Shown: positions 1 through 8,100, counted from the first letter of the stretch. The stretch is 64,000 bases of DNA from Anaerolineae bacterium (GCA_021463195.1 JAJTXZ010000014.1:1-64000); one strand, 5' to 3'. Notes: generated from the letters alone by a model not told the origin. Made by a program: numbers and translations.

Positions 1-183
1 GCCGCGCGCGCGTTCTTCGGGCGCATTGTCAATTTGACCATAATCCCGAAACGAGACGTTCGGATTTTTCATCGCCAAGACTTTGGTAATCGCGGCGGTG
101 AGCGTGGTCTTGCCGTGATCCACATGTCCAATCGTGCCGACGTTCACATGCGGTTTGTTGCGTTCAAATTTTCCTTTTGCCAT
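1..183 (-). CDS. tuf: Elongation factor Tu, N-terminal fragment (gene runs off the window)
   Basis: EF-Tu delivers aminoacyl-tRNA to the ribosome as a GTPase. Reading the minus strand from 183 gives [20 protein letters not shown] followed by VDHGKTT, the G1/P-loop of translational GTPases, then a [15 protein letters not shown] stretch typical of the switch I region. Only the first 61 codons are in the window. An AAGGAG Shine-Dalgarno lies just upstream. Three tRNA genes precede it on the same strand, matching the tRNA-tufB arrangement known from other bacteria. Identification is certain; whether another tuf copy exists cannot be told. Confidence 0.97.
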   Translation of the reverse strand, partial: MAKGKFERNKPHVNVGTIGHVDHGKTTLTAAITKVLAMKNPNVSFRDYGQIDNAPEERARG

Positions 184-211
184 CCGAGATAACTCCTTGA
201 TTGAAATGGTG

Positions 212-284
212 AGCCCTCTTCGGGACTTGGACCCGAGACCTCGTTCTTACCAAGAACGCGCTCTACCAACTGAGCTAAGAGGGC
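212..284 (-). tRNA. tRNA-Thr (anticodon GGT)
   Basis: On the minus strand a 7-bp acceptor stem (GCCCTCT/AGAGGGC), D arm, an anticodon stem CGTTC/GAACG around loop TTGGTAA, and a T arm with GGTCCAAGTCC can be folded. The anticodon is GGT. The discriminator base is T and CCA is not encoded. It lies 28 bases upstream of tuf and is probably co-transcribed with it. Confidence 0.95.
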
Positions 285-350
285 GTGCGCTTATTTTTGA
301 TTTCGGATTTTTGATGTTCGATTTTCAAATCATCCACCAAAAATCAAGAG

Positions 351-434
351 TGGGGAGAGAGGGATTCGAACCCCCTAATCCGTTCGGAACGTGATTTACA
401 GTCACGCGCGGCTCGCCATCTCCGCGGTCTCCCC
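351..434 (-). tRNA. tRNA-Tyr (anticodon GTA)
   Basis: Minus strand: acceptor stem GGGGAGA/TCTCCCC, anticodon loop CTGTAAA (GTA) and a long class II variable arm, as expected for bacterial tRNA-Tyr. T arm GGTTCGAATCC is present. CCA is not encoded. It is the middle member of a three-tRNA cluster ahead of tuf. Confidence 0.96.
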
Positions 435-456
435 ATAAAAGATTATGCTTTTGACA

Positions 457-529
457 AGCCGACGCTCGGAATCGAACCGAGAACCGATAGTTTACAAAAC
501 TATTGCTCTGCCGATTGAGCTACGTCGGC
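457..529 (-). tRNA. tRNA-Thr (anticodon TGT)
   Basis: Minus strand: acceptor GCCGACG/CGTCGGC, anticodon stem ATAGT/ACTAT around loop TTTGTAA (anticodon TGT), and T arm GGTTCGATTCC. The discriminator is T and CCA is not encoded. It is the promoter-proximal gene of the tRNA-tuf transcript. Confidence 0.95.
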
Positions 530-581
530 ATCTGAAACTTGCGCGGCAAGCATAATATCTATCCGCCCACAGCAAGCGGAA

Positions 582-610
582 ATTATATGCGCGATAGACG
601 TTAGCGTCAA
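582..610 (-). promoter_or_regulatory. Sigma-70-type promoter of the tRNA-tuf operon
   Basis: On the minus strand TTGACG is followed after exactly 17 bases by TATAAT, about 50 bases upstream of tRNA-Thr(TGT). This is a near-consensus promoter, as expected for a strongly expressed stable-RNA/tuf unit. Confidence 0.8.
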
Positions 611-635
611 ATTTTTACGCTTATTTGAGGATAGT

Positions 636-1406
636 TCAGTTGCGCGGCGGCGCGCCGATTCCTTTTGCCGCGCGCTGCTGGCGCGCGTGATACAACACAA
701 TCGAACCCGCCACCGACACATTCAGCGACGGCGTTTTGCCCCACATGGGTAATTGCGCCAAATAATCGCATTTTTCGCGCGTCAACCGCCGCAGCCCATC
801 CACTTCGCTGCCCACGACGAACGCGATAGGAATCGTGTAATCGCCTTGCGCGTACGACAGCGCGTTGGGCGCCTCTTCGATGCCGACGACCCAGATATTT
901 TGTTTTTTCAATTCCTCAATCGTCTGCGCCAGATTTGTCACTTGGGCGATTTTCAAAAAATCCACCGCGCCCGCCGACGCTTTACGCACCTCTGCGGTCA
1001 CGCCCGCTTGCCGATGTTCGGGAATGAGGACGCCGTGCGCGCCGACGATTTCGGCGGTACGCAGCAGCGCGCCAAAATTTTTCACGTACTGCACATTATC
1101 GAGCAGCAATAAAAAGGGCGGTTCGTCCGCCGCGCGCGCCAATTCTAAAATTTCGTCGAGCGTCGCATATTCGAATTCGCCCGTCTCGGCGACGATGCCT
1201 TGATGCAGCGCGCCGCGTTTCAGTAAACGGTCGAGCGCGTCGCGTTCCACCTCGACAACAGGAATGTCATTATGGCGCGCCGCGCGCAACGCTTCACCCA
1301 ACATGCCATCGCGTTTCGTCCCGCGCGCGAGCAGGACGCGGTGCACCTCTGTGCCTGCGCGCAACGCTTGCAAAACCGCATTGCGTCCAAAAATGTACTC
1401 GCTCAT
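636..1406 (-). CDS. rlmB: 23S rRNA (guanosine-2'-O-)-methyltransferase, RlmB/TrmH family
   Basis: A SpoU/TrmH-type 2'-O-methyltransferase of 256 aa, the usual length. The N-terminal substrate-binding part begins MSEYIFGRNAVLQALRAG. The SPOUT motifs follow: LLLDNVQYVKNFGALLRTAE (motif 1, with the conserved N and R), PIAFVVGSEVDGLRRL (motif 2) and LPMWGKTPSLNVSVAGSIVL (motif 3). The family methylates G2251 of 23S rRNA. It lies 33 bases downstream of cysS on the same strand; a cysS-rlmB neighbourhood is common in bacteria, so the two are probably co-transcribed. The C-terminus carries a short basic tail. Confidence 0.95.
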   Translation of the reverse strand: MSEYIFGRNAVLQALRAGTEVHRVLLARGTKRDGMLGEALRAARHNDIPVVEVERDALDRLLKRGALHQGIVAETGEFEYATLDEILELARAADEPPFLLLLDNVQYVKNFGALLRTAEIVGAHGVLIPEHRQAGVTAEVRKASAGAVDFLKIAQVTNLAQTIEELKKQNIWVVGIEEAPNALSYAQGDYTIPIAFVVGSEVDGLRRLTREKCDYLAQLPMWGKTPSLNVSVAGSIVLYHARQQRAAKGIGAPPRN

Positions 1407-1439
1407 GGCAGAAAGCCAGCGCGCTGCTTCATCAGCGCG

Positions 1440-2843
1440 CTATCGCGTTTTTTTCCACGTCGTCCCTTGCGGCGAATCCGCGATTTCGACGCCCATTTCG
1501 GACAGTTGCGCGCGCACTTGGTCGGCGTCCGCGTATTTTTTCGCGGCGCGCAGCGCGTCGCGTTCGGCGACGAGCGCGTTGATACTTGCCGCGTCCGCGG
1601 CGCTAACCGCGCGCTCGGGTTCCTTTAACGTCAAACCCAATACGCCAGTCAATTCCACAAGCGTCGCCTGCGCGGGCGCGAGGTCTTGGGCTGACGCGCC
1701 TTGACCGCGCGCGCGGTTAATCTCGCGCGCCAAATCGTACAAGACGCCGAGCGCGCCAGCGGTATTCAAATCGTCGTCCATCAGCGTGATAAATTTCTGG
1801 CGCGTCTCCCAAGCCGCTTGCGTCAACGCGGTGGGCGTGGCGTCAGTCAACGCAGGCGCAACCGCGTCTTGCCTCGCCGCGCGCAATCGTTCCAAGCCGC
1901 GTTCGGCGGCAGTCACGCCTTCGTCGGTCCAAGAGAGCGGCGAACGGTAATGCGTGCCGAGAATGAATGCGCGAATCGCGTCGCTGCTATAGCGCGCCAA
2001 CGCGTCGGGAATATACACCAAGCCGCCGAGATGCCGCGTCATTTTTTCTTCGCCGGGCAAATGCAAGAGCGCATTGTGCATCCAATAGCGCGAAAATTCT
2101 TTGCCGGTGTACGATTCCGATTGCGCGATTTCGTTTTCGTGATGCGGAAACATGACATCGAAACCGCCGCCGTGCAAATCAATCTGTTCGCCGTGCTGTT
2201 CCAAATTCATTGCCGAACATTCAATGTGCCAGCCCGGTCGCCCCGGACCCCATGGCGAAGCCCACGCAGGTTCGCCCGCTTTGGACGCTTTCCACAACGC
2301 AAAATCCATCGGATCGTGTTTGCGTTCGTCCACCGCAATGCGCGCGCCCGCTTCCATTTCGTCGAGCGAACGATGCGTCAATTTGCCGTAATCGGCGTCG
2401 GCGCGCACGCGAAAATAGACGTCGCCCTCTATTTCGTACGCGGCGCCTTTTTCAATCAAACCTTGCGTCATTTGAATAATCGTCGAGATGGCTTCCGTCG
2501 CGCGCGGATATACGTCGGCGCGTTGAATATTCAACGCGTCCATTTCGTTCAAAAAGCGCGCGATATATTTTTCCGCCAACGCCTCGATCGTGGTGTTTTG
2601 TTCGCGCGCGGTGGCAATGATGCGGTCTTCGATGTCGGTGAAATTTTGGACGTGCTTGACATCATAACCGCGAAATTTCAGATAGCGTTTGAGCGTATCG
2701 AAAATAATGTACGAGAGCGCGTGACCGATGTGCGCGGGCCCATACAAATTTGGACCGCAGACATACATTGCCACATGCGGCGGATGGCGCGGCGTGAATG
2801 CTTGTTTTTGGCGGGACAGAGTATTGTACAGATACAAGGGCAT
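1440..2843 (-). CDS. cysS: Cysteinyl-tRNA synthetase
   Basis: Class I synthetase charging tRNA-Cys, 467 aa, the normal size. The zinc ligands of the family can be seen: Cys in MYVCGPNLYGPAHIGHA, Cys in GWHIECSAM, and HHENE. HIGH is intact within the first motif. The KMSKS loop reads KMTRHLGG instead of KMSKSLGN, a notable departure. The C-terminal helical segment ends AKKYADADQVRAQLSEMGV then a GTTWKK-like end, as in true CysRS. Gene order PIN-TRAM, cysS, rlmB on one strand suggests an operon. The assignment is secure, but the altered KMSKS could mean a divergent enzyme. Confidence 0.93.
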   Translation of the reverse strand: MPLYLYNTLSRQKQAFTPRHPPHVAMYVCGPNLYGPAHIGHALSYIIFDTLKRYLKFRGYDVKHVQNFTDIEDRIIATAREQNTTIEALAEKYIARFLNEMDALNIQRADVYPRATEAISTIIQMTQGLIEKGAAYEIEGDVYFRVRADADYGKLTHRSLDEMEAGARIAVDERKHDPMDFALWKASKAGEPAWASPWGPGRPGWHIECSAMNLEQHGEQIDLHGGGFDVMFPHHENEIAQSESYTGKEFSRYWMHNALLHLPGEEKMTRHLGGLVYIPDALARYSSDAIRAFILGTHYRSPLSWTDEGVTAAERGLERLRAARQDAVAPALTDATPTALTQAAWETRQKFITLMDDDLNTAGALGVLYDLAREINRARGQGASAQDLAPAQATLVELTGVLGLTLKEPERAVSAADAASINALVAERDALRAAKKYADADQVRAQLSEMGVEIADSPQGTTWKKTR

Positions 2844-2892
2844 GGCATCAGACCTGCGGCTCGCCGCGCTGGACGCGGCAAGCGATTATTTT

Positions 2893-3954
2893 TTATTTGC
2901 CGTTCGTCGGCGTCGCGAAAATCATTCTGCCTTGATTGGTTTGCAGCATCCGCGTGACGGTCACGTCAATGCTACTGCCGATAAATTTTTTGCCGTTTTC
3001 GACGACCACCATTGTGCCATCATCCAAATACGCGACGCCTTGCCCCAGCTCTTTGCCTTCTTGCACCAAGCGCACGTGCATATTTTCGCCGGGCAGGACG
3101 ATGGCGCGCAGCGCGTTCGCCAACTCATTCACGTTCAAGACGCGCACGCCTTGCAATTCCGCGACTTTGTTCAAATTGAAATCGTTAGTCAGCACGGGCG
3201 CGCGCAGCTGTTTGGCGAGGCGCACTAATTTGTCGTCCACTTCGCGCACATCTTCGATATCCATATCGGTGATGCGAATCGGCACGACGGACTCTTTTTG
3301 CAATTTATTGAGCATCTCCAAACCGCGCCGACCTCGATTGCGGCGCAGCGCGTCGGATGAATCGGCGATATGCTGCAATTCATTCAACACAAAACGCGGG
3401 ATAGTCAAAGCGCCATCCAAAAAACCGGTGCGCGATACATCCGCGATGCGTCCGTCAATAATGACGCTGGTATCCAACAAGATGACGCGTTCCGAAGGCG
3501 CGTCCGGCGCGGCGGTTTTGCCGCGCGCGCCTTCGCGCGCCAAGCGTCCGCCAAAGAGATTAAAAATATCGCGTTCGCGCATAATCATGACCCAGGCGCC
3601 GATATAACTAAAGAGAATCATGGACACGAACGGCAAGATGCTGTTAAAGGGCGGCGGCAGCTGCGAGAGCGGAAACGCGGTGAGGGTGGCGATAATCAAG
3701 CCGACGATGAGACCCACTGTGGCGGCAAGCAGCTGCTGCGCGGGGACGCGGCGTATCTGTCGCCGGAACCAGCGATAGGGGCGGATCGTCAACCACGGCG
3801 TAATGAGCAAGCCGAGCGCGGCGCCGGCAAGGAGCAAAACAAGAATAAAGCGAATGTCACGGTCGGGCTGCGTGGACAGCGCTTCGCCAATGCGCCAACC
3901 GATGGCAGCAAACACAACCATGCCAATCAAACGCAGCACAAATTCGATTGACAT
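2893..3954 (-). CDS. PIN-domain and TRAM-domain membrane protein (YacL-like)
   Basis: 353 aa with three parts. There are about four hydrophobic segments in the first 130 residues. A PIN-like nuclease domain follows at roughly 155-265, with VILLDTSVIIDGRIAD carrying the leading Asp and a later LTNDFNLNKVAELQG segment with further acidic residues. A TRAM RNA-binding domain (HVRLVQEGKELGQGVAYLDD) lies near residue 300. This architecture matches the YacL family of membrane-anchored putative RNases; the substrate is unknown. It lies upstream of cysS, similar to the yacL-cysS-rlmB neighbourhood of Firmicutes without the isoprenoid genes in between. Confidence 0.88.
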   Translation of the reverse strand: MSIEFVLRLIGMVVFAAIGWRIGEALSTQPDRDIRFILVLLLAGAALGLLITPWLTIRPYRWFRRQIRRVPAQQLLAATVGLIVGLIIATLTAFPLSQLPPPFNSILPFVSMILFSYIGAWVMIMRERDIFNLFGGRLAREGARGKTAAPDAPSERVILLDTSVIIDGRIADVSRTGFLDGALTIPRFVLNELQHIADSSDALRRNRGRRGLEMLNKLQKESVVPIRITDMDIEDVREVDDKLVRLAKQLRAPVLTNDFNLNKVAELQGVRVLNVNELANALRAIVLPGENMHVRLVQEGKELGQGVAYLDDGTMVVVENGKKFIGSSIDVTVTRMLQTNQGRMIFATPTNGK

Positions 3955-4348
3955 ACAACCTCCCGGGATTCGCGTGATGCGCGGCGCGAGTTACAGCACG
4001 ATAACCGTACTGCGAATAATGGGCGCCTCCTCGCACAGGCATAAAGCCGCCACAAGCGCGAAATCTACGGAAACTGACGGATAATTGATGCGCGAACGCA
4101 GGTTCGCGAGAAAAAAAAAGTGTACCACAGCGGCACACTTGGTAATCGGGAGTGTCTCTGGAACGGCGCGGGAGCGAAAAACCGCGCCAAGCCAGACCAA
4201 CCCAATCAGGTAGAAACGGAGCATCCGGTTCAAGGTGAGTTCAAGCTGCGGAACCGGTGAACAGTGTGCGAAACTCTATAGTTGAACCGACAAATACAAA
4301 TCATAACGGGCACGCTCGAAAAATAATTCGCGCGAAAAATACGGAATC

Positions 4349-4377
4349 ATCTTAACATAACCACATGGCATTGTCAA
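4349..4377 (-). promoter_or_regulatory. Predicted promoter for the PIN-TRAM/cysS/rlmB unit
   Basis: Minus strand TTGACA, 17 bases, TAAGAT. It points at the PIN-TRAM gene, leaving a long untranslated leader of almost 390 bases, which is unusual and could hold a regulatory RNA or a second promoter. Confidence 0.6.
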
Positions 4378-4441
4378 AGATTTTTGCGCTGTAGAATGCG
4401 CGTCACGATTTTGAGCATCACCTCAAGCGTTTGGAAAGCGC

Positions 4442-4537
4442 GGCAACAAGGGCGTCAAGTCTGCCTCGCAGACTAGCTTTCCAACCTGCGAGGCAGGCTT
4501 TGCGTTTTCGTTGGCGCGAATTCGATTCGCCCAAAAA
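4442..4537 (+). repeat. Dispersed multi-hairpin repeat, copy 1
   Basis: About 96 bases made of consecutive palindromes: an AGTCTGCC/GCAGACT stem, a second stem with a CCTGC/GCAGG-type pairing, and the palindrome GCGAATTCGATTCGC near the right end. The reverse complement of 34163-34257 aligns with it along its whole length, with the same order of stems and the same CGCGAATTCGATTCGCCC end. Confidence 0.75.
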
Positions 4538-4674
4538 TGCGACGTGATTTGGCGTCCGCGCCAAGTTCGGTTAGAATTTTCAAGCCAGTTCTGCTTACAA
4601 TGGGGTAAGTACGTTTCGCGAATTTTCAATCTGACGCATTTCGCTGGAAATGCAAAAACTCAAGGAGCAGAACC

Positions 4675-4971
4675 ATGAACAAGAGCTATCTCAAGACAAA
4701 AAAAGGGACAGTCAAGGTCACGTTTGAATTTACGCCCGAACTTGACACTCATCAAGCGGCGCTCGTCGGCGAATTCAATAATTGGAATCCGTCGGCGAAT
4801 CCGATGAAACGTAAAAAAGACGGCAGTTTCAGCGTCGCGTTGAATCTCGAAAGCGGCAAGCAATATCGTTACAAGTATTATTTGGATGACAAACGCTGGA
4901 CAACCGACCCGCACGCCGATGCGGTGGCGCCAAATATTTTCGGGACGCAAGATTCGGTCGTAGCCGTTTGA
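4675..4971 (+). CDS. Stand-alone glycogen-binding (CBM48/AMPK-type) domain protein
   Basis: 98 aa made of a single carbohydrate-binding module. The pattern VTFEFTPELD, ALVGEFNNWNPSANPMKRK, DGSFSVALNLESGKQYRYKY, DPHADAVAPNIFG is that of CBM48 / isoamylase N-terminal domains, including the two Trp (NNW and RW) that stack on glucan. No enzyme domain is attached, so it may target a partner to glycogen or have another binding role. A GGAG Shine-Dalgarno lies 7 bases before the ATG, and a strong terminator follows. It is a single-gene unit. Confidence 0.88.
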   Translation: MNKSYLKTKKGTVKVTFEFTPELDTHQAALVGEFNNWNPSANPMKRKKDGSFSVALNLESGKQYRYKYYLDDKRWTTDPHADAVAPNIFGTQDSVVAV

Positions 4972-4991
4972 GCGACACAGCCGATTTTGGA

Positions 4992-5027
4992 AACGCGCGC
5001 GGCGAACTGGCAGCGCGCGTTTTTTTT
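4992..5027 (+). terminator. Rho-independent terminator after the CBM48 gene
   Basis: AACGCGCGC pairs with GCGCGCGTT around a short loop, followed by a run of T. It starts about 20 bases after the stop codon. Confidence 0.85.
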
Positions 5028-5114
5028 ACGCATAAAATACGCGGCGCTCGACAGCGCGTCAAATCGCCTTGCGCGAATATGTCGCGCATAAAAAATACGC
5101 GTGTCGCAAAATTT

Positions 5115-5143
5115 TTGACACGCGATATTGATAGCGCTATATT
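5115..5143 (+). promoter_or_regulatory. Predicted promoter of the lysW operon
   Basis: TTGACA, 17 bases, TATATT. It lies about 185 bases upstream of the lysW start. The -35 box sits in a GTGTC/GACAC inverted repeat (5101-5121), which could be an operator. Confidence 0.7.
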
Positions 5144-5209
5144 ATGCGACAATTCACGCGCGCTGTCATAACACAAAATTGTGAAAATTCCGCGCGCGTG
5201 AGCGCCGAG

Positions 5210-5281
5210 ATGTCAGCTGATTTATCCGACGCTGCCGCGCGCAGCTCATGTATCGTCCACTCTTTCAGCCCTCACCAATGA
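5210..5281 (+). CDS. Possible 23-codon leader ORF ahead of lysW
   Basis: ATG at 5210 opens a 23-residue frame (MSADLSDAAARSS, then CIVHSFSPHQ) that stops inside the first arm of the terminator hairpin at 5266-5298. The placement is like a leader peptide, but it has no Lys codons and only one Arg, and its start lacks a clear ribosome site. It may be chance. Confidence 0.2.
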   Translation: MSADLSDAAARSSCIVHSFSPHQ

Positions 5282-5305
5282 CGGTTTGGCGGGGGCTGAT
5301 TTTTT
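5266..5305 (+). terminator. Terminator-like hairpin in the lysW leader (attenuator candidate)
   Basis: CAGCCC (5266-5271) pairs with GGGCTG (5293-5298), extended by an ACC/GGT pairing inside, and is followed by TTTTTT from 5300. It ends only a few bases before the strong GGAGGAGG ribosome site of lysW. Its position between promoter and first gene suggests transcription attenuation of the lysine operon. No lysine riboswitch (L-box) consensus was recognised. Confidence 0.6.
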
Positions 5306-5326
5306 GTTATCCGGAGGAGGTATCTC

Positions 5327-5497
5327 ATGAATACAGCCGAATGTCCCGAATGCGGCGGCGCGATTTCATTCCAGAGCGCGCCAATACGCGGTGAAATTAT
5401 TTCTTGTCCGGATTGCGGCGCGGAACTCGAAGTCGTGAACGAAAACCCGCTGGAACTCGACCTCGCGCCGCAAGAAGAAGAAGATTGGGGAGAGTGA
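5327..5497 (+). CDS. lysW: LysW, amino-group carrier protein
   Basis: 56 aa, below the usual ORF cutoffs. It starts MNTAECPECGGAIS, has a second CPDCGAELEV knuckle, and ends in the acidic EDWGE tail. The CxxC pairs bind zinc and the C-terminal Glu is the residue to which alpha-aminoadipate (or glutamate) is attached by LysX; the EDWGE ending is diagnostic for the family. A near-perfect GGAGGAGG ribosome site lies 8 bases before the ATG. It is the first gene of the lysW-X-Y-kinase-Z block, with lysX 73 bases downstream. Confidence 0.95.
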   Translation: MNTAECPECGGAISFQSAPIRGEIISCPDCGAELEVVNENPLELDLAPQEEEDWGE

Positions 5498-5570
5498 AAG
5501 AGACTGAAAACTAGAGGCGAGAGACTCTTTTTCATTCTCCAGTCTCTAGTCCCCAGTCTCTACCTAAAAA
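5498..5570 (+). repeat. Degenerate GAGACT-type tandem tract between lysW and lysX
   Basis: Imperfect copies of AGAGACT and its complement AGTCTCT fill the gap (for example CCAGTCTCTAGTCCCCAGTC). The same unit recurs at 7487-7535, 8066-8096, 56128-56156 and 57714-57780. The tract leaves lysX without a Shine-Dalgarno sequence. Confidence 0.65.
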
Positions 5571-6440
5571 ATGAAACTTGCCGTTCTCTACTCTCGCGCG
5601 CGCGTCGAAGAAAAAATTCTCTTTGAAACGCTCGACGCGCGCGGCATTGATTATGACCGCATTGACGACCGCGACATTGCGTTCGATTTGGGCAATCCTG
5701 ACGCGTGGCGCAAATACGATGTCGTCCTCGAACGCTGTATCAATCATTCGCGCGCGTTATACGCATTACGCATCTTGAACGATTGGGGCGTCCCGACGGT
5801 CAACACCGCGCATACCGCCGATGTGTGCGGCAATAAATTGGTCACATCGTCGGCGTTATTTCGCGCGGGCGTGCCATCGCCGCAAGTGGTCGTCGCGTTC
5901 ACGCCCGAAGCCGCGCTCAAAACGATTGAAGAAATGGGTTATCCCGTCATTCTCAAGCCCGCGATTGGCTCATGGGGGCGACTGCTTTCCAAAATCAATG
6001 ACCGCGACGCCGCCGAAGCGATTCTCGAACACAAAGAAATTCTCGGCTCGTACCACCATTCCATTTTTTACATTCAGGAATACATTCGCAAACCCAAACG
6101 CGACATTCGCGCGTTCGTCGTCGGGAATGAAACCATCGCCGCGATTTATCGCTCCGCCGAACATTGGATTACCAATACGGCGCGCGGCGGCGAAGCGTCG
6201 AATTGTCCCGTCACGCCCGAACTGAATGAAATTTGTGTCGCGGCATCCAACGCGGTGGGCGGCGGCATCACCGGCGTAGATGTTTTAGAAGACGCTGAGC
6301 GCGGCTTTCTCATCAACGAAGTCAATTACACGATTGAATTTCGCAACAGCATCGCGACAACGGGCGTGGATATTCCGAACAAAATTATTGACTATGTGTT
6401 GGCGGTGGGAAAAGGCGAAATCATAAATCAAAAATCATAA
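5571..6440 (+). CDS. lysX: LysX, LysW-aminoadipate ligase (ATP-grasp)
   Basis: 289 aa ATP-grasp enzyme that links the alpha-amino group of aminoadipate to the C-terminal Glu of LysW. Visible features are VINH-like binding of the N-domain ([16 protein letters not shown]), the ATP-grasp core [20 protein letters not shown] and [29 protein letters not shown], and the metal-binding/substrate end [20 protein letters not shown]. The last motif is typical of the LysX/ArgX group. Length and neighbours (lysW upstream, lysY downstream) fix the assignment. No ribosome site is seen before the ATG because the upstream gap is a simple repeat. Confidence 0.95.
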   Translation: MKLAVLYSRARVEEKILFETLDARGIDYDRIDDRDIAFDLGNPDAWRKYDVVLERCINHSRALYALRILNDWGVPTVNTAHTADVCGNKLVTSSALFRAGVPSPQVVVAFTPEAALKTIEEMGYPVILKPAIGSWGRLLSKINDRDAAEAILEHKEILGSYHHSIFYIQEYIRKPKRDIRAFVVGNETIAAIYRSAEHWITNTARGGEASNCPVTPELNEICVAASNAVGGGITGVDVLEDAERGFLINEVNYTIEFRNSIATTGVDIPNKIIDYVLAVGKGEIINQKS

Positions 6441-6454
6441 ATCATAAATCCAAA

Positions 6455-7486
6455 ATGACTACCATCTCTATCGTTGGCGCGTCCGGCTACACAGGCGGCG
6501 AACTCTTGCGTCTCCTGCTGCGCCACCCTCAAATCGAAATTTCCCAAGTCACATCGGAATCGCGCGTGGGCGAGTACGTGTATCAAACACATCCGAACCT
6601 GCGCGCGCAAACGACTTTGCAATACACCGCGCGTTCGGAATTGCAACCGTGCGATTTATTATTTCTCGCGCTGCCGCATGGCGAAGCGCAAAAAAATATC
6701 GCGCATTACGCGTCGCTCGCGCCGAAAATTATTGACCTCAGCGCGGATTTTCGTTTGCGCGACGCGGCGAAATATCACGAATGGTACGGCGCACACGCGG
6801 ACGCGGCGTGGCTCGAAAAATTCGTGTACGGTTTGCCCGAACTGCATCGCGCGGAAATGAAAACCGCGTCGCACATCAGCGGCGTCGGCTGCAACGCAAC
6901 GTGCAGCAATCTCGCGCTGCTGCCGCTCGTCAAAGCGGGATTGATTGACGAAACGAAACCCATCATCATTGATGTCAAAGTCGGTTCGAGCGAAGGCGGC
7001 AATTCGCCCAACGCGGGTTCGCATCATCCCGAACGTTCCTCCGTCATTCGCACCTACGCGCCCACGCGCCACCGTCACACCGCCGAAGTGGAACAAGAAT
7101 TGAAATTAACCAATGTTCACATGACGATTACGTCGGTGGATTTGGTGCGCGGCGCGCTCGCGGCGGCGCACGTTTTCGTCAACAAGCCGATTACGGAAAA
7201 AGATTTGTGGAAGGCGTATCGCAGCGCGTTTCGCGACGAGCCGTTCATTCGCATCGTCAAGGATAAAACGGGCGTCTATCGCGTTCCCGAACCCAAAATT
7301 TTGGCTGGCTCGAATTACGCGGACGTGGGTTTTGAACTCGATGAAAAAACGGGCCGCGTCGTTTCCATCTGCGCGATTGATAATTTGATGAAGGGCGCGG
7401 CGGGCAGCGCGGTGCAAAGTATGAATGTGATGTGCGGGTTCGACGAAAAAACCGCGTTGGATTTTCCCGGATTGCATCCGATTTAG
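6455..7486 (+). CDS. lysY: LysY, LysW-aminoadipyl-phosphate reductase (ArgC family)
   Basis: 343 aa NADPH-dependent reductase that turns LysW-bound aminoadipyl phosphate into the semialdehyde. The N-terminal nucleotide-binding motif is ISIVGASGYTGGELLRLLL; the catalytic Cys lies in SGVGCNATCSNLALLP; SSEGGNSPNAGSHHPERS follows. It belongs to the ArgC/LysY family; the LysW context favours LysY, with possible dual use in arginine synthesis. The 14-base gap to lysX is an AAATCAT repeat, so no Shine-Dalgarno is present. Confidence 0.94.
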   Translation: MTTISIVGASGYTGGELLRLLLRHPQIEISQVTSESRVGEYVYQTHPNLRAQTTLQYTARSELQPCDLLFLALPHGEAQKNIAHYASLAPKIIDLSADFRLRDAAKYHEWYGAHADAAWLEKFVYGLPELHRAEMKTASHISGVGCNATCSNLALLPLVKAGLIDETKPIIIDVKVGSSEGGNSPNAGSHHPERSSVIRTYAPTRHRHTAEVEQELKLTNVHMTITSVDLVRGALAAAHVFVNKPITEKDLWKAYRSAFRDEPFIRIVKDKTGVYRVPEPKILAGSNYADVGFELDEKTGRVVSICAIDNLMKGAAGSAVQSMNVMCGFDEKTALDFPGLHPI

Positions 7487-7535
7487 CGATTGGAGATTGG
7501 AGACGAGAGACTGGAGACTGGAGATTGGAGACTCC
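7487..7535 (+). repeat. GGAGATT/GGAGACT tandem tract
   Basis: Roughly seven imperfect heptamers of the type GGAGATT or GGAGACT. It separates lysY from the kinase gene and probably supplies the kinase's first codons. The same unit recurs in complementary orientation at the end of the kinase gene (8066-8096) and inside cas6 (56128-56156). Confidence 0.8.
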
Positions 7536-8091
7536 CGCACTTGTTATTGTTACCGGTCATCCCGCATCGGGCAAAACAACTCTGGCGCGACGATTGGCGT
7601 TTGATTTGAATTTGCCATGTCTTGTGCGCGACGACATCAAAGAAAAACTGTTTGACACGTTGGGCTGGAGCGACCGCGCGTGGTCCAAAAAACTGGGCGG
7701 CGCGACGTACGAACTGATTTATCTCTTTGCCGAAATTCAACTGCGCGCGGGAAATTCGTTTCTGCTCGAATTTAATTTTGACAGCAAAATCGTCACGCCG
7801 CGTTTTTTAGAAATAAAACAGAAATACGATTTTTATCCAATCCAAATTGTGTTGGAAGCGGATGACGAAATTTTATTGACGCGTTTCAATCAACGCGCGG
7901 AATCGGGGGAACGGCATCCCGGGAACGTAGACACAACAATTTACGCTGAATATCGCGCGCGACTGGCGCAAGGTTCTTATCAGCCGCTTGATATTGGCGG
8001 AAGCATTATTCGCGTCAACACAAATGATTTTGAAAATGTGAATTACGGCGAATTATTCCGAGAAATTCAATCTCTAATCTCCAGTCTCTAA
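7525..8091 (+). CDS. P-loop kinase/NTPase of unknown substrate in the lysine operon
   Basis: About 188 aa. Walker A is GHPASGKTTLARRL close to the N-terminus, followed by a DDIKEKLFD segment and FLLEFNFDS, as in small AAA_33/zeta-toxin-like kinases that phosphorylate small molecules. The start is uncertain: no ATG lies close to the domain, and TTG at 7525, inside the simple repeat, is the nearest candidate; an upstream ATG (7432) would overlap lysY by 55 bases. The final codons (SLISSL) are also encoded by the repeat. Its substrate and any role in lysine synthesis are unknown. Confidence 0.7.
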   Translation: METPALVIVTGHPASGKTTLARRLAFDLNLPCLVRDDIKEKLFDTLGWSDRAWSKKLGGATYELIYLFAEIQLRAGNSFLLEFNFDSKIVTPRFLEIKQKYDFYPIQIVLEADDEILLTRFNQRAESGERHPGNVDTTIYAEYRARLAQGSYQPLDIGGSIIRVNTNDFENVNYGELFREIQSLISSL

Positions 8092-8100
8092 TCCTCAACT

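Larger units (their letters stand above)
3955..4674. other. 720-base intergenic region between divergent genes
   Basis: No convincing gene was found. It contains a small hairpin (CGCGAAC/GTTCGCG, 4091-4108) next to a run of A, a minus-strand promoter (4349-4377), and a dispersed multi-hairpin repeat (4442-4537). ORFs here lack recognisable protein character. Confidence 0.6.

Noticed and set aside
134-394. 86-codon plus-strand ORF over the tRNA cluster
   Set aside because: It lies on the opposite strand of tuf and two tRNA genes and includes simple-repeat sequence.
1701-2957. 418-codon plus-strand ORF
   Set aside because: It is the antisense of cysS; high CGCG content keeps the opposite strand open. 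No family character.
4091-4120. Terminator formed by CGCGAAC/GTTCGCG
   Set aside because: The adjacent homopolymer is A on the strand that would need T, and it precedes the hairpin on the other strand.
5144-5326. Lysine riboswitch or T-box in the lysW leader
   Set aside because: The leader is long enough, but neither L-box core motifs nor the T-box AGGGTGG-type sequence could be found.
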